Source: a bacterium (GTDB taxonomy: Bacteria > BMS3Abin14). Taken from it: 9,675 bases of DNA. The first letter of the stretch is position 1, and each line of letters opens with the position of its first letter. Location: positions 1-9,675 of the forward strand of contig JALHUC010000114.1 in assembly GCA_022865845.1 (NCBI GenBank), read 5' to 3'. Position numbers and translations under genes: made by a program. The notes under the pieces were generated by a model that was not told the DNA's origin, made no database searches, and worked only from the letters and a program-made list of their open reading frames with translations. This document shows positions 1-5,255 of this stretch, in pieces.

Positions 1-95
1 AAGTTAAACGGACCTTCCTGAAAGAGAAAAAGATTAATGAGTCTTCCGGGAAATGAGTGCCTCGTGGTCAGTCTTGTTTTAAAGAAAAAACCTTC

Positions 96-126
96 TTAAC
101 AGGGATGAAGGGGATGAAAGGGATAG
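96..126. repeat. GGGATGAA-type short tandem repeat
   Basis: TTAACAGGGATGAAGGGGAT continues into GAAAGGGATAG, making three near-copies of GGGATGAA. Related copies lie at 301-321 (direct) and 453-484 (inverted). Confidence 0.7.
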
Positions 127-160
127 TGCAATTCCTTTAAGGGCGGGAAAAGCAGCCTCT

Positions 161-188
161 CGCAGTGGCGCAGAGAACGCAGGGAAAA
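161..188. repeat. CGCAGAG-type intergenic repeat
   Basis: CGCAGTGGCGCAGAGAACGC and the following AGGGAAAA form an imperfect CGCAG tandem, a dispersed intergenic style I recall from other environmental genomes. Only one clear copy is visible here. Confidence 0.4.
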
Positions 189-300
189 CCTGAGACCAAG
201 GGGGATAACCCCACTTGCTTACCACGGCAAAGTCCGAAGGACGAAAACGGGTCATCGCGAACAATTACCTATGTGAAGCGATCTCAGGCGAGGGATGAAT

Positions 301-321
301 CTAACAGGGATGAAAGGGATG
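301..321. repeat. Short copy of the GGGATGAA-type repeat
   Basis: CTAACAGGGATGAAAGGGAT repeats the core of the 96-126 element in the same direction with one unit fewer. Confidence 0.65.
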
Positions 322-452
322 GATAATCAGTGCATAGTGCAGAGTGTGGGGAAAAACAATAAACATCCAAATTCCAATGCCTTTTCACCGCAGTCCTAAT
401 CTTTCGTTTGTGCTCTTTCCCCTGACACTCCGATACGTCGTTACAGATTTTT

Positions 453-484
453 TCTATCCCCTCTATCCCCTTTATCCCTGTTAA
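453..484. repeat. Inverted copy of the GGGATGAA-type repeat
   Basis: CTATCCCCTCTATCCCC followed by TTTATCCCTGTTAA is the reverse complement, with a few changes, of the repeat at 96-126. The two copies face each other across about 330 bases. Confidence 0.65.
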
Positions 485-538
485 ATCAAGCCCTTGCGTT
501 AAAAAACAGAGAGATGATTTAGGATTGCCCGGGCTTTG

Positions 539-720
539 TTAGGATCGCTCATTCAGGGCCCGGCAGATGCCACACAGGTTCGCATTATCCGGATGAACCC
601 GAATTTATAGACACTGTGCTTGATCTCCGGCTCACGGGCAACTTTGTGTGCCGGATCCTGTTTTCCAGTATCAACGGTGATCTCCTTCTTCCTCCTCGTG
701 TTCGTCCTCATCCTAATCAT
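539..720 (-). pseudogene. Doubtful frameshifted gene remnant
   Basis: Overlapping the DUF1573 stop, one frame (720-553) reads protein-like as far as HSVYKFGF, and the adjacent frame then reads HPDNANLCGICRALNERS up to a TAA at 539-541. One inserted base near 605 would join them. The CGIC pair is suggestive, but no family is recognised and the length is small. It may be chance. Confidence 0.18.
671..712 (-). other. Acidic/His tail in frame beyond the DUF1573 amber stop
   Basis: The DUF1573 frame ends ...KEHDD-TAG and then continues DEDEHEEEEGDHR before a TGA at 671-673. The composition is the same on both sides of the TAG. This suggests a recent nonsense change in a His/Asp/Glu-rich tail, occasional amber read-through, or a base-calling error. 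Confidence 0.4.
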
Positions 721-1657
721 CGTGTTCTTTGAACTTGTAGGCCTGTGGACCGAGGTCCAGATCTACTTCTGCCCATAAACGAATCTGTACCTCCTCGGGT
801 TGGGGAGGTTCCGTGAGAATAACGATATCTTTAAAGAATCGGCCCTCAGGCTCCTTGTGATAGTTGGGGTCGAACTCGATGGTCAGGGTACCTTCCTCAC
901 CTGGGTTCAAGATCGTCTTCGAGATACTGGCACGAACACAGGCACAGCTTGTGGGTGTGCCTGTGACTTTCACCGGGCCGTTTCCCTCGTAAAGGAACGG
1001 CACCGTGAATTTAACGACAGGTCCGCTCTGGCTGACAATGCCGGCATCGAGAACCGTGGCGGAGAAACGGAAGTCTCCAGCCGTTTTACCTGGACGCGGA
1101 ACAAACTGCTGGACGCTGTACTCTTCAGCGGTGACGACTACGCCTTTGAGTCTGAGCTTGCTGACCGAGCCGTGCCTGATCATGGGAAGACTGGAGGAGA
1201 AGTTTTCGTTGGGTGACGCGCTGGTTATGAGATATACGTCGCGCTGAAAAACACCGGTGCCATCCTTGCCGTGAAAGGCCGGGTCGAACTCAACGTGAAC
1301 CTTGAACCTCTCCCCGGGTTTTATCACTTTGAACCAATTGGTTGGAATGGACATCCCGAACGGTCTTGATAAAGTGCCGTCCGGCGTTTCGATGGAAGCA
1401 TTGGTGCAGGCGCACGATGTAAATGCACCCTTGAGGACCAGGTCCTCGGCATCCCCGTTGTAGAGTTCAAAAACCTTTTTGACCTTACCTCCGTCAATGT
1501 TGACGATCCCCAGTTCCAGAGTCGGAGCGGTCGAAGGGTTTACGCTTCCTGAATTCAATTTCTTTTGCAGATCATCAGCCGATGCCGTTTGGGTCGCCAT
1601 GAATACCGCTGTCGCAAGGATCACCAGAATGAAAATATAAGGTACTTTTCTGCCCAT
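713..1657 (-). CDS. Secreted protein with two DUF1573 domains
   Basis: The product has 314 residues. A signal peptide covers about 1-27 (cut after ASA). Two related domains follow: at about 45-145 with SCACTNA (81-87) and FDPAFH (124-129), and at about 195-285 with SCACVRA (237-243) and FDPNYH (262-267). The SCxC block, the preceding threonine and the EFDP-x2-H strand are hallmarks of DUF1573, an immunoglobulin-like exported domain of unknown function. The two cysteines of each SCAC could form or exchange a disulfide, and a CcdA-type reductant supply is encoded in this window; that link is inference. GAGGGAG lies eight bases before the ATG at 1657. The gene follows a terminator closely. Its TAG stop cuts into an acidic His-bearing tail that stays open for 13 more codons. 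Confidence 0.92.
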   Translation of the reverse strand: MGRKVPYIFILVILATAVFMATQTASADDLQKKLNSGSVNPSTAPTLELGIVNIDGGKVKKVFELYNGDAEDLVLKGAFTSCACTNASIETPDGTLSRPFGMSIPTNWFKVIKPGERFKVHVEFDPAFHGKDGTGVFQRDVYLITSASPNENFSSSLPMIRHGSVSKLRLKGVVVTAEEYSVQQFVPRPGKTAGDFRFSATVLDAGIVSQSGPVVKFTVPFLYEGNGPVKVTGTPTSCACVRASISKTILNPGEEGTLTIEFDPNYHKEPEGRFFKDIVILTEPPQPEEVQIRLWAEVDLDLGPQAYKFKEHDD

Positions 1658-1678
1658 GAAATGTCTCCCTCACATGTC

Positions 1679-1730
1679 AAAGAAAAGGGCACCCGTGGAT
1701 CCCATGCTGCCCGACCACAGGGGTGCCCTT
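1679..1730 (-). terminator. Intrinsic terminator between the secreted GHH gene and the DUF1573 gene
   Basis: On the minus strand AAGGGCACCC(CT)GTGG pairs with CCACGGGTGCCCTT around a 16-base loop, giving 14 pairs with a two-base bulge, followed by TTTTCTTT. It ends the operon of the membrane and secreted GHH proteins. It lies only about 20 bases before the DUF1573 start, so that gene needs read-through or a promoter hidden upstream. Confidence 0.87.
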
Positions 1731-1764
1731 AAACAGGTGTGTTCTTAACTGTTTTGAACTTTTC

Positions 1765-2328
1765 TCAGTTCCACTCGTATAATCGCTTCTCGACTCCGGG
1801 AAGGCCCTGAATAACCATGCGGAAGCGATCGGGTTTTTCGGGGACCTCGAAGACGATCTTTCCACCGGCGTGGTGCCCCCTCATCCTGTCGGCCTCGACC
1901 GGATGGTAGACTTTCCCGTCAATTTCCATGGTGGAAAGCTCCATGAGGTCGTATTTCCCAAGGCTGACGGTATGGGTGTTGGCGTAATACTTGACCTCCA
2001 GACGACCGTTCCCGAACATTACCGGCTCGATCTCCAGGGTCATGTCGCCGGAACCAAGGCCGCCGGTTGAGATCTCGGGCATGGATCTGAGATCGTGGCT
2101 TTGGCCTTCTGTCATCGTCCTGTCGCCGTAACCGTTTCCGCCCATTCTGTCGCCTGAATCATTGCCGGAGTCACCTCCCATACTGCCTCCGGAATCACTG
2201 TCGGAGCCGCCTCCCATACCTCCCCCGGAGCCGCCTCCCATTCCGGCCAATGCGGGGGACGCGGCCACAAAACCAGCGATGGTTAAGATCAGCAGCAGCT
2301 TTGTAATTTTCCCAATAATGTTTTCCAT
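1765..2328 (-). CDS. Secreted GHH-domain protein with Gly/Met/Ser/Asp-rich linker
   Basis: The product has 187 residues. A signal peptide covers about 1-28 (cut after ALA). Residues 29-70 are a low-complexity linker made of MGGGS, SDSDSGG and GDSGNDSG-type units. Residues 98-187 are the same domain found at 8874-9377: YYANTH (114-119), YDL (126-128), DRMRGHH (147-153), IQGLP (173-177), EKR (180-182) and a terminal W-N. The protein is therefore exported and soluble or loosely attached, unlike its anchored paralogue. AAGGAA precedes the ATG at 2328, and the previous gene ends 16 bases upstream. Asp- and Met-rich repeats could bind Ca2+ or a soft metal, or may simply be a spacer. No family is recognised. 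Confidence 0.8.
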   Translation of the reverse strand: MENIIGKITKLLLILTIAGFVAASPALAGMGGGSGGGMGGGSDSDSGGSMGGDSGNDSGDRMGGNGYGDRTMTEGQSHDLRSMPEISTGGLGSGDMTLEIEPVMFGNGRLEVKYYANTHTVSLGKYDLMELSTMEIDGKVYHPVEADRMRGHHAGGKIVFEVPEKPDRFRMVIQGLPGVEKRLYEWN

Positions 2329-2344
2329 AATCTGTTTCCTTTCG

Positions 2345-2917
2345 TCAAATAGAGCGAATGAGTATTATAGTCGCCAGGGTCATCCCAACTAATAAGTTCA
2401 CAGCAAGGGCCCTGTTCATATCAAATTTCAGTAGTCTGCCCAGGACTCCATGGCCTGACTCGTACAGTTCCTGTTTCTGAATGAGCCTGAGCATGACGGT
2501 GATCCCCAAAAGGTTGGAAGCCACTCCGATGGCGAGGAAAAAACTCTGGTACTTGCTGAGAAAGAGGGACGCCGCAGATAGGCCGAGAATGGGCAGAAAA
2601 CTCGTTATGTGATGCATGCAGCAGGCCACCATGGCAGTGGCCGACATCCCGCCTGTGATGGCTATGGAGGCTGTCGCCTGCGCGGTTGCCCTTGCCTTCA
2701 GAGATCCCCTGACATAAACGAAAAGCCCTGTCTGAATGCCGAAACCCGCTGTCAGGAGCGCGATCCAGATCCCGAGCACTTTGATCTCTTCAAAAGCGTA
2801 CTCAAAGGAGTTTAAAAGGGTCAGTGTCAGGAAGTAGGTGCCTAGAAGAAAAACAGAACCTGAAATTCCCCAAAAATATGATGTCCTGACAATATTATTT
2901 TTGTATTTAGTCGTCAC
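2345..2917 (-). CDS. Six-helix inner-membrane protein with an ACCMHH motif
   Basis: The product has 190 residues, with hydrophobic segments at about 16-36, 47-69, 82-98, 104-121, 124-145 and 170-188. The notable feature is ACCMHH at 98-103, at the end of helix 3: paired cysteines and paired histidines beside SFLPILGLSAASLFLSKYQ. Such a cluster in a membrane could bind a metal ion, and paired cysteines occur in MerT-type mercury transporters, though the overall sequence is not MerT-like to me. I recognise no named family. The start is a GTG at 2917 with GGGAG six bases upstream. It lies only 16 bases before the secreted GHH protein gene, so the two are probably one operon that ends at the terminator at 1679-1730. 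I could not identify a convincing promoter in the short gap after the previous terminator. Confidence 0.78.
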   Translation of the reverse strand: MTTKYKNNIVRTSYFWGISGSVFLLGTYFLTLTLLNSFEYAFEEIKVLGIWIALLTAGFGIQTGLFVYVRGSLKARATAQATASIAITGGMSATAMVACCMHHITSFLPILGLSAASLFLSKYQSFFLAIGVASNLLGITVMLRLIQKQELYESGHGVLGRLLKFDMNRALAVNLLVGMTLATIILIRSI

Positions 2918-2978
2918 TCCTATCTCCCGCCCTCAGTGTTTGCTCCCCCAGCATATTTTCAGGAACTGCCATTTTTTC

Positions 2979-3007
2979 AAAAAAAGGGGGGCGGATGACC
3001 GTCCCCC
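2979..3007 (-). terminator. Strong intrinsic terminator of the PepSY-like gene
   Basis: On the minus strand GGGGGACGG-TCAT-CCGCCCCCC forms a nine-position stem with one A/C mismatch, followed by seven Ts. It begins 15 bases after the TAA and separates this transcript from the membrane-protein gene that follows. Confidence 0.92.
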
Positions 3008-3021
3008 ATGGAACGATACCC

Positions 3022-3405
3022 TTATTCAAGTACCCGGTAGATCCTGCCGGTATCCTTCTCCACCAGCAACCGGTCCACGAGGGCCTCGCCCTTTTTGGTC
3101 ACGACCTGGACCTCGAATCCGTCTTCGGTCTTCTTGACCTTCCCTACCTTCAGGTTGGGGTTGCTCCGCGTGATCCGGTAGGCAATGAGCTCTTCGGCGT
3201 CTTTTTCGGTCAGATCCACCTTAGCTTCTGTGGTGGTACTCCCACAGTAGCCCTGATCAGCGCCGTAGCCGGATGCACCGTAGTCCATCATGTTGCCCCG
3301 GTAGTTCATGTGGCCGTAGTCGTATCCGCTGTGGGCCTTCGCCAGGCCGTATCCCCCGCCCATGATGGCCAGTGTGATTACCGCGATGATTGCTGTCCTT
3401 TTCAT
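3022..3405 (-). CDS. Small secreted PepSY-like protein with His/Tyr/Met-rich N-terminal segment
   Basis: The product has 127 residues. A signal peptide covers about 1-24 (cut after AKA). The mature protein opens with a segment rich in His, Tyr, Met and Gly (25-53, with YGHMNY and NMMDYG) and has its only cysteine at 54. Residues 63-127 resemble a PepSY-type fold: DAEELI helix, SNPNLKVGKV, then strands ending DRLLVEKDTGRIYRV. I know similar NPNLKVG proteins only as uncharacterised secreted proteins. The ATG at 3405 has AGGAGG eight bases upstream. It is a one-gene unit between a sigma-54 promoter and a strong terminator, directly after the kinase/regulator genes, so it is probably their main local target. 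It holds the place that ZraP holds beside ZraSR but is not homologous to it. Metal binding is inferred from composition. Confidence 0.85.
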   Translation of the reverse strand: MKRTAIIAVITLAIMGGGYGLAKAHSGYDYGHMNYRGNMMDYGASGYGADQGYCGSTTTEAKVDLTEKDAEELIAYRITRSNPNLKVGKVKKTEDGFEVQVVTKKGEALVDRLLVEKDTGRIYRVLE

Positions 3406-3461
3406 TTTCTTTCCTCCTGTCAGGTTATTGATTTGTGAGCTGCACGTTTCGAGCTGTATAA

Positions 3462-3478
3462 AGCATTGTCCGTGCCAA
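3462..3478 (-). promoter_or_regulatory. Sigma-54 (-24/-12) promoter of the PepSY-like gene
   Basis: TTGGCACGGACAATGCT on the minus strand: the -24 element TTGGCACG is perfect, the -12 element is ATGCT against TTGCA, and exactly ten bases separate GG from GC. The expected transcript starts near 3451, leaving a leader of about 46 bases with AGGAGG before the ATG at 3405. The gene for a sigma-54 activator lies just upstream on the same strand, which makes the match far more meaningful. Confidence 0.78.
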
Positions 3479-3504
3479 AGAGCTTCCAGGAAGGAAAAAA
3501 TCCA

Positions 3505-3517
3505 TAAGACTTTGATA
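3505..3517 (-). promoter_or_regulatory. IHF-like binding site
   Basis: TATCAA-AGTC-TTA on the minus strand matches the IHF consensus WATCAANNNNTTR at every fixed position. An A/T-rich tract lies on its 5' side (3516-3538), as is common for strong IHF sites. Its centre is about 60 bases upstream of the predicted start, between the candidate activator site and the sigma-54 promoter, where IHF bends DNA at many such promoters. Confidence 0.5.
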
Positions 3518-3562
3518 TTTAAATAAAAATAAATTCATCATCGGATTTTTGGTACACGGGCG

Positions 3563-3579
3563 GACCTGGATTGAGGGTC
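3563..3579. promoter_or_regulatory. Candidate upstream activator site for the sigma-54 regulator
   Basis: GACC-N9-GGTC forms a dyad centred at 3571, about 120 bases upstream of the expected start at about 3451. That is a usual distance for NtrC-type activator sites. A second, weaker dyad (TTGG-N8-CCAA) lies at about 3600-3615. Only position and symmetry support either one. Confidence 0.28.
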
Positions 3580-3634
3580 TAAATTACGCACATGGCTGAT
3601 TGGAGCTGTCACCAAATTACCCAGTTGGATACCG

Positions 3635-3666
3635 GACACGGAGACACGGAGACACGGTGACGCGGA
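3635..3666. repeat. Four tandem GACACGGA units
   Basis: Units of eight bases: two exact copies, then GACACGGT and GACGCGGA. This CACGGAGA-type tandem resembles dispersed intergenic repeats seen in many environmental proteobacterial genomes (from memory). Confidence 0.75.
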
Positions 3667-3811
3667 GGAAATCCGAAAAAGCGGAAACTTTCGATTGAGC
3701 GACTTGGCGAAAAGGTAAGGGATGAACGGTATGGGAGTAGGGATTAAAATGCTTGGTGTTTGCAGTTTGAGGTTTGAAGTTGTTAATCACTGATCAGTCA
3801 TCATTGTCTTT

Positions 3812-3832
3812 CTCTGGACTCTGGACTCTGGA
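3812..3832. repeat. Three tandem CTCTGGA units
   Basis: Three exact 7-base copies lie head to tail (3812-3818, 3819-3825, 3826-3832). They sit between the regulator stop and the GTTTGAGG-type stretch. No function is visible. Confidence 0.7.
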
Positions 3833-3842
3833 ACCTGAAACT

Positions 3843-3857
3843 CCAGCCGTCGGCTGG
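3843..3857 (-). terminator. Short GC hairpin just after the regulator stop
   Basis: CCAGCC-GAC-GGCTGG lies three bases after the TAG of the response regulator on the same strand. It is followed only by AGTTTC, so the T-run is poor. It may end or slow the kinase/regulator transcript inefficiently. Confidence 0.35.
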
Positions 3858-3860
3858 CGC

Positions 3861-5255
3861 CTAACCTTCGATTCCGTACTCCCTGATCTTGGCGAGAAGG
3901 GTCTTCCTGGTGATACCCAGGATGCGGGCTGCGTGGGTCCGGTTGCTGTCGTTATCAGTGAGGGTCTTTACGATCAGGATCTTTTCCATCTCGCGAAGGG
4001 TGATGCCGGTCTGGAGACTGGAATCAGACTCACCGATACCGGGCACATCGTCGGACCTGATTCCAGGAAAATCGCCCACATCCAGATACTCGTAGCGAGA
4101 CAGGATGATGGCCCTTTCGATGACGTTCATCAGTTCACGAACGTTGCCGGGCCAGTCGTGGGAAAGGAGACTGGTCAGTGCTCTCGGTGTGAACCCCATG
4201 ATGTCTTTTCCGTGGCGAGCGGCGAAACGTTTCAGGAACAGTGCAGCAAGGGGAGGAATATCAATCTTTCTTTCCCTCAAGGGCGGGATATGGATTGGAA
4301 AAACCGAAATTCGGTAGAAAAGATCCTCACGGAAACGTCCCTTCGCCACGTCCTCTTCCAGGTCCCTGTTGGTGGCGGCAATGATACGGACATTTGTCTC
4401 GATCTCACGGGTCTCCCCCACCGGTGTGACCTTCCCGTCCTGCAGGACCCTGAGCAGCTTCGCCTGGGCAGGAAGTGGGAGGTCGCCTATCTCGTCCAGG
4501 AAAAGTGTGCCCCCCTCGGCTGCCTGGAACCGTCCTTCCTTATCGCGATCAGCTCCCGTAAAAGATCCCCTTTTATGACCGAATAGTTCGCTTTCGATGA
4601 GGGTATCGGGAATAGCGGCACAGTTGACCGTCATGATCCTCTTTTTGGCTCTGGCACTCATGCGGTGGACCACCTCGGCGAGGACCTCCTTACCGGACCC
4701 GCTTTCCCCCGTGAGCAGGACAGTGGCGTCGGTGGAGGCGACCCTGACAGCGTCGTCAAGAAGGTCGTTCATGACGGAACTCTCGGCGACGAGATCCATT
4801 CCTTCCAGCTCTGGTACCGAGGCACGGGAGGTTAATGTTTTACCGATGGACGGCTGGATGACGGCCTGGATGGCTTCCTCGAGCTCGTCCAAATTCAGGG
4901 GTTTGAGGAGATAGTCCTCAGCTCCCAGTTTGAGAGCTTCAATTGCCGTCTGAACGGTTGCGTAGGCGGTCATCATGATCACCGGCAGAGCAGGGTTGAA
5001 GGTCTTGATGTGCTTGAGCGCTTCCATTCCCCCCATTCCAGGCATTTTGATGTCCAGGAGAATGAGGTCGATCACTTCGGTCTCCAGGGCCTTGAGACCA
5101 TCCTCACCTGAAGCTGCCTCCACAGATCTGTGGCCTTTGTCTTTAACGGCTTCCCGCAGCATGAGTCTGTGTGCGGCATCGTCGTCGATGATGAGAACTG
5201 TTCTCGAAGGCTGACCAGCTGTCTCTTTCAAGCTCAACCTCTCTGCCCGATCCAC
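3861..5255 (-). CDS. Sigma-54-dependent response regulator (NtrC family, ZraR/AtoC-like)
   Basis: The product has 464 residues in three domains. The receiver (about 18-132) has IIDDD (22-26), phosphoacceptor D68 in [10 protein letters not shown]96 and K118. The AAA+ domain (about 150-390) has Walker A GESGSGKE (183-190), the sigma-54 contact loop as GSFTGA (230-235; Ser in place of the first Ala of GAFTGA, a common variant), Walker B LFLDEIG (251-257) and the [17 protein letters not shown] block. A Fis-type helix-turn-helix lies at about 437-460 ([20 protein letters not shown]). Phosphorylated by the adjacent kinase, it should bind an upstream site and drive open-complex formation by sigma-54 RNA polymerase. 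The start is uncertain: the longest frame begins with GTG at 5255, but AGAGAGG lies six bases before an in-frame TTG at 5231, which would remove eight residues without touching the receiver. The likely target promoter is at 3462-3478. Confidence 0.95.
   Translation of the reverse strand: MDRAERLSLKETAGQPSRTVLIIDDDAAHRLMLREAVKDKGHRSVEAASGEDGLKALETEVIDLILLDIKMPGMGGMEALKHIKTFNPALPVIMMTAYATVQTAIEALKLGAEDYLLKPLNLDELEEAIQAVIQPSIGKTLTSRASVPELEGMDLVAESSVMNDLLDDAVRVASTDATVLLTGESGSGKEVLAEVVHRMSARAKKRIMTVNCAAIPDTLIESELFGHKRGSFTGADRDKEGRFQAAEGGTLFLDEIGDLPLPAQAKLLRVLQDGKVTPVGETREIETNVRIIAATNRDLEEDVAKGRFREDLFYRISVFPIHIPPLRERKIDIPPLAALFLKRFAARHGKDIMGFTPRALTSLLSHDWPGNVRELMNVIERAIILSRYEYLDVGDFPGIRSDDVPGIGESDSSLQTGITLREMEKILIVKTLTDNDSNRTHAARILGITRKTLLAKIREYGIEG

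Larger units (their letters stand above)
1..538. other. Non-coding repeat-bearing region left of the cluster
   Basis: No frame here has a credible ribosome site or protein-like sequence; a 61-codon frame at 79-264 runs through the repeats and is judged spurious. Besides the listed repeats there is a TGCATAGTGCAGAGTG stretch at about 332-347. No tRNA, CRISPR array, insertion sequence or attachment site is visible. Confidence 0.65.
3406..3860. other. 455-base intergenic region between regulator and PepSY-like gene
   Basis: No credible gene lies here. The half nearer the PepSY-like gene carries its sigma-54 promoter, an AT-rich stretch with an IHF-like site, and dyads. The half nearer the regulator (about 3620-3860) is made of short tandem repeats (GACACGGA and CTCTGGA units, and a GTTTGAGGTTTGAAGTTG stretch at about 3763-3781) of the kind scattered between genes in some environmental bacterial genomes. 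Confidence 0.7.

Noticed and set aside
79..264. 61-codon minus-strand frame in the left repeat region
   Set aside because: It runs through the dispersed repeats, lacks a ribosome site and has no protein-like pattern.
1675..1680. TTGACA as a -35 box for the DUF1573 gene
   Set aside because: A -10 box at normal spacing would fall on the start codon, and no TATAAT-like sequence is there; the bases belong to the terminator's T-run flank.
2345..2917. Assignment of the ACCMHH protein as MerT
   Set aside because: Paired cysteines are shared, but length, helix number and the HH pair do not fit MerT, and no mer genes are near.
3635..3666. Possible CRISPR-like array
   Set aside because: Units are eight bases with no spacers, so it is a simple tandem repeat.
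3774..4586. Long plus-strand frame (270 codons) opposite the response regulator
   Set aside because: It lies antisense to a well-conserved regulator, has no ribosome site or recognisable motif, and is the usual shadow of a GC-balanced coding strand.
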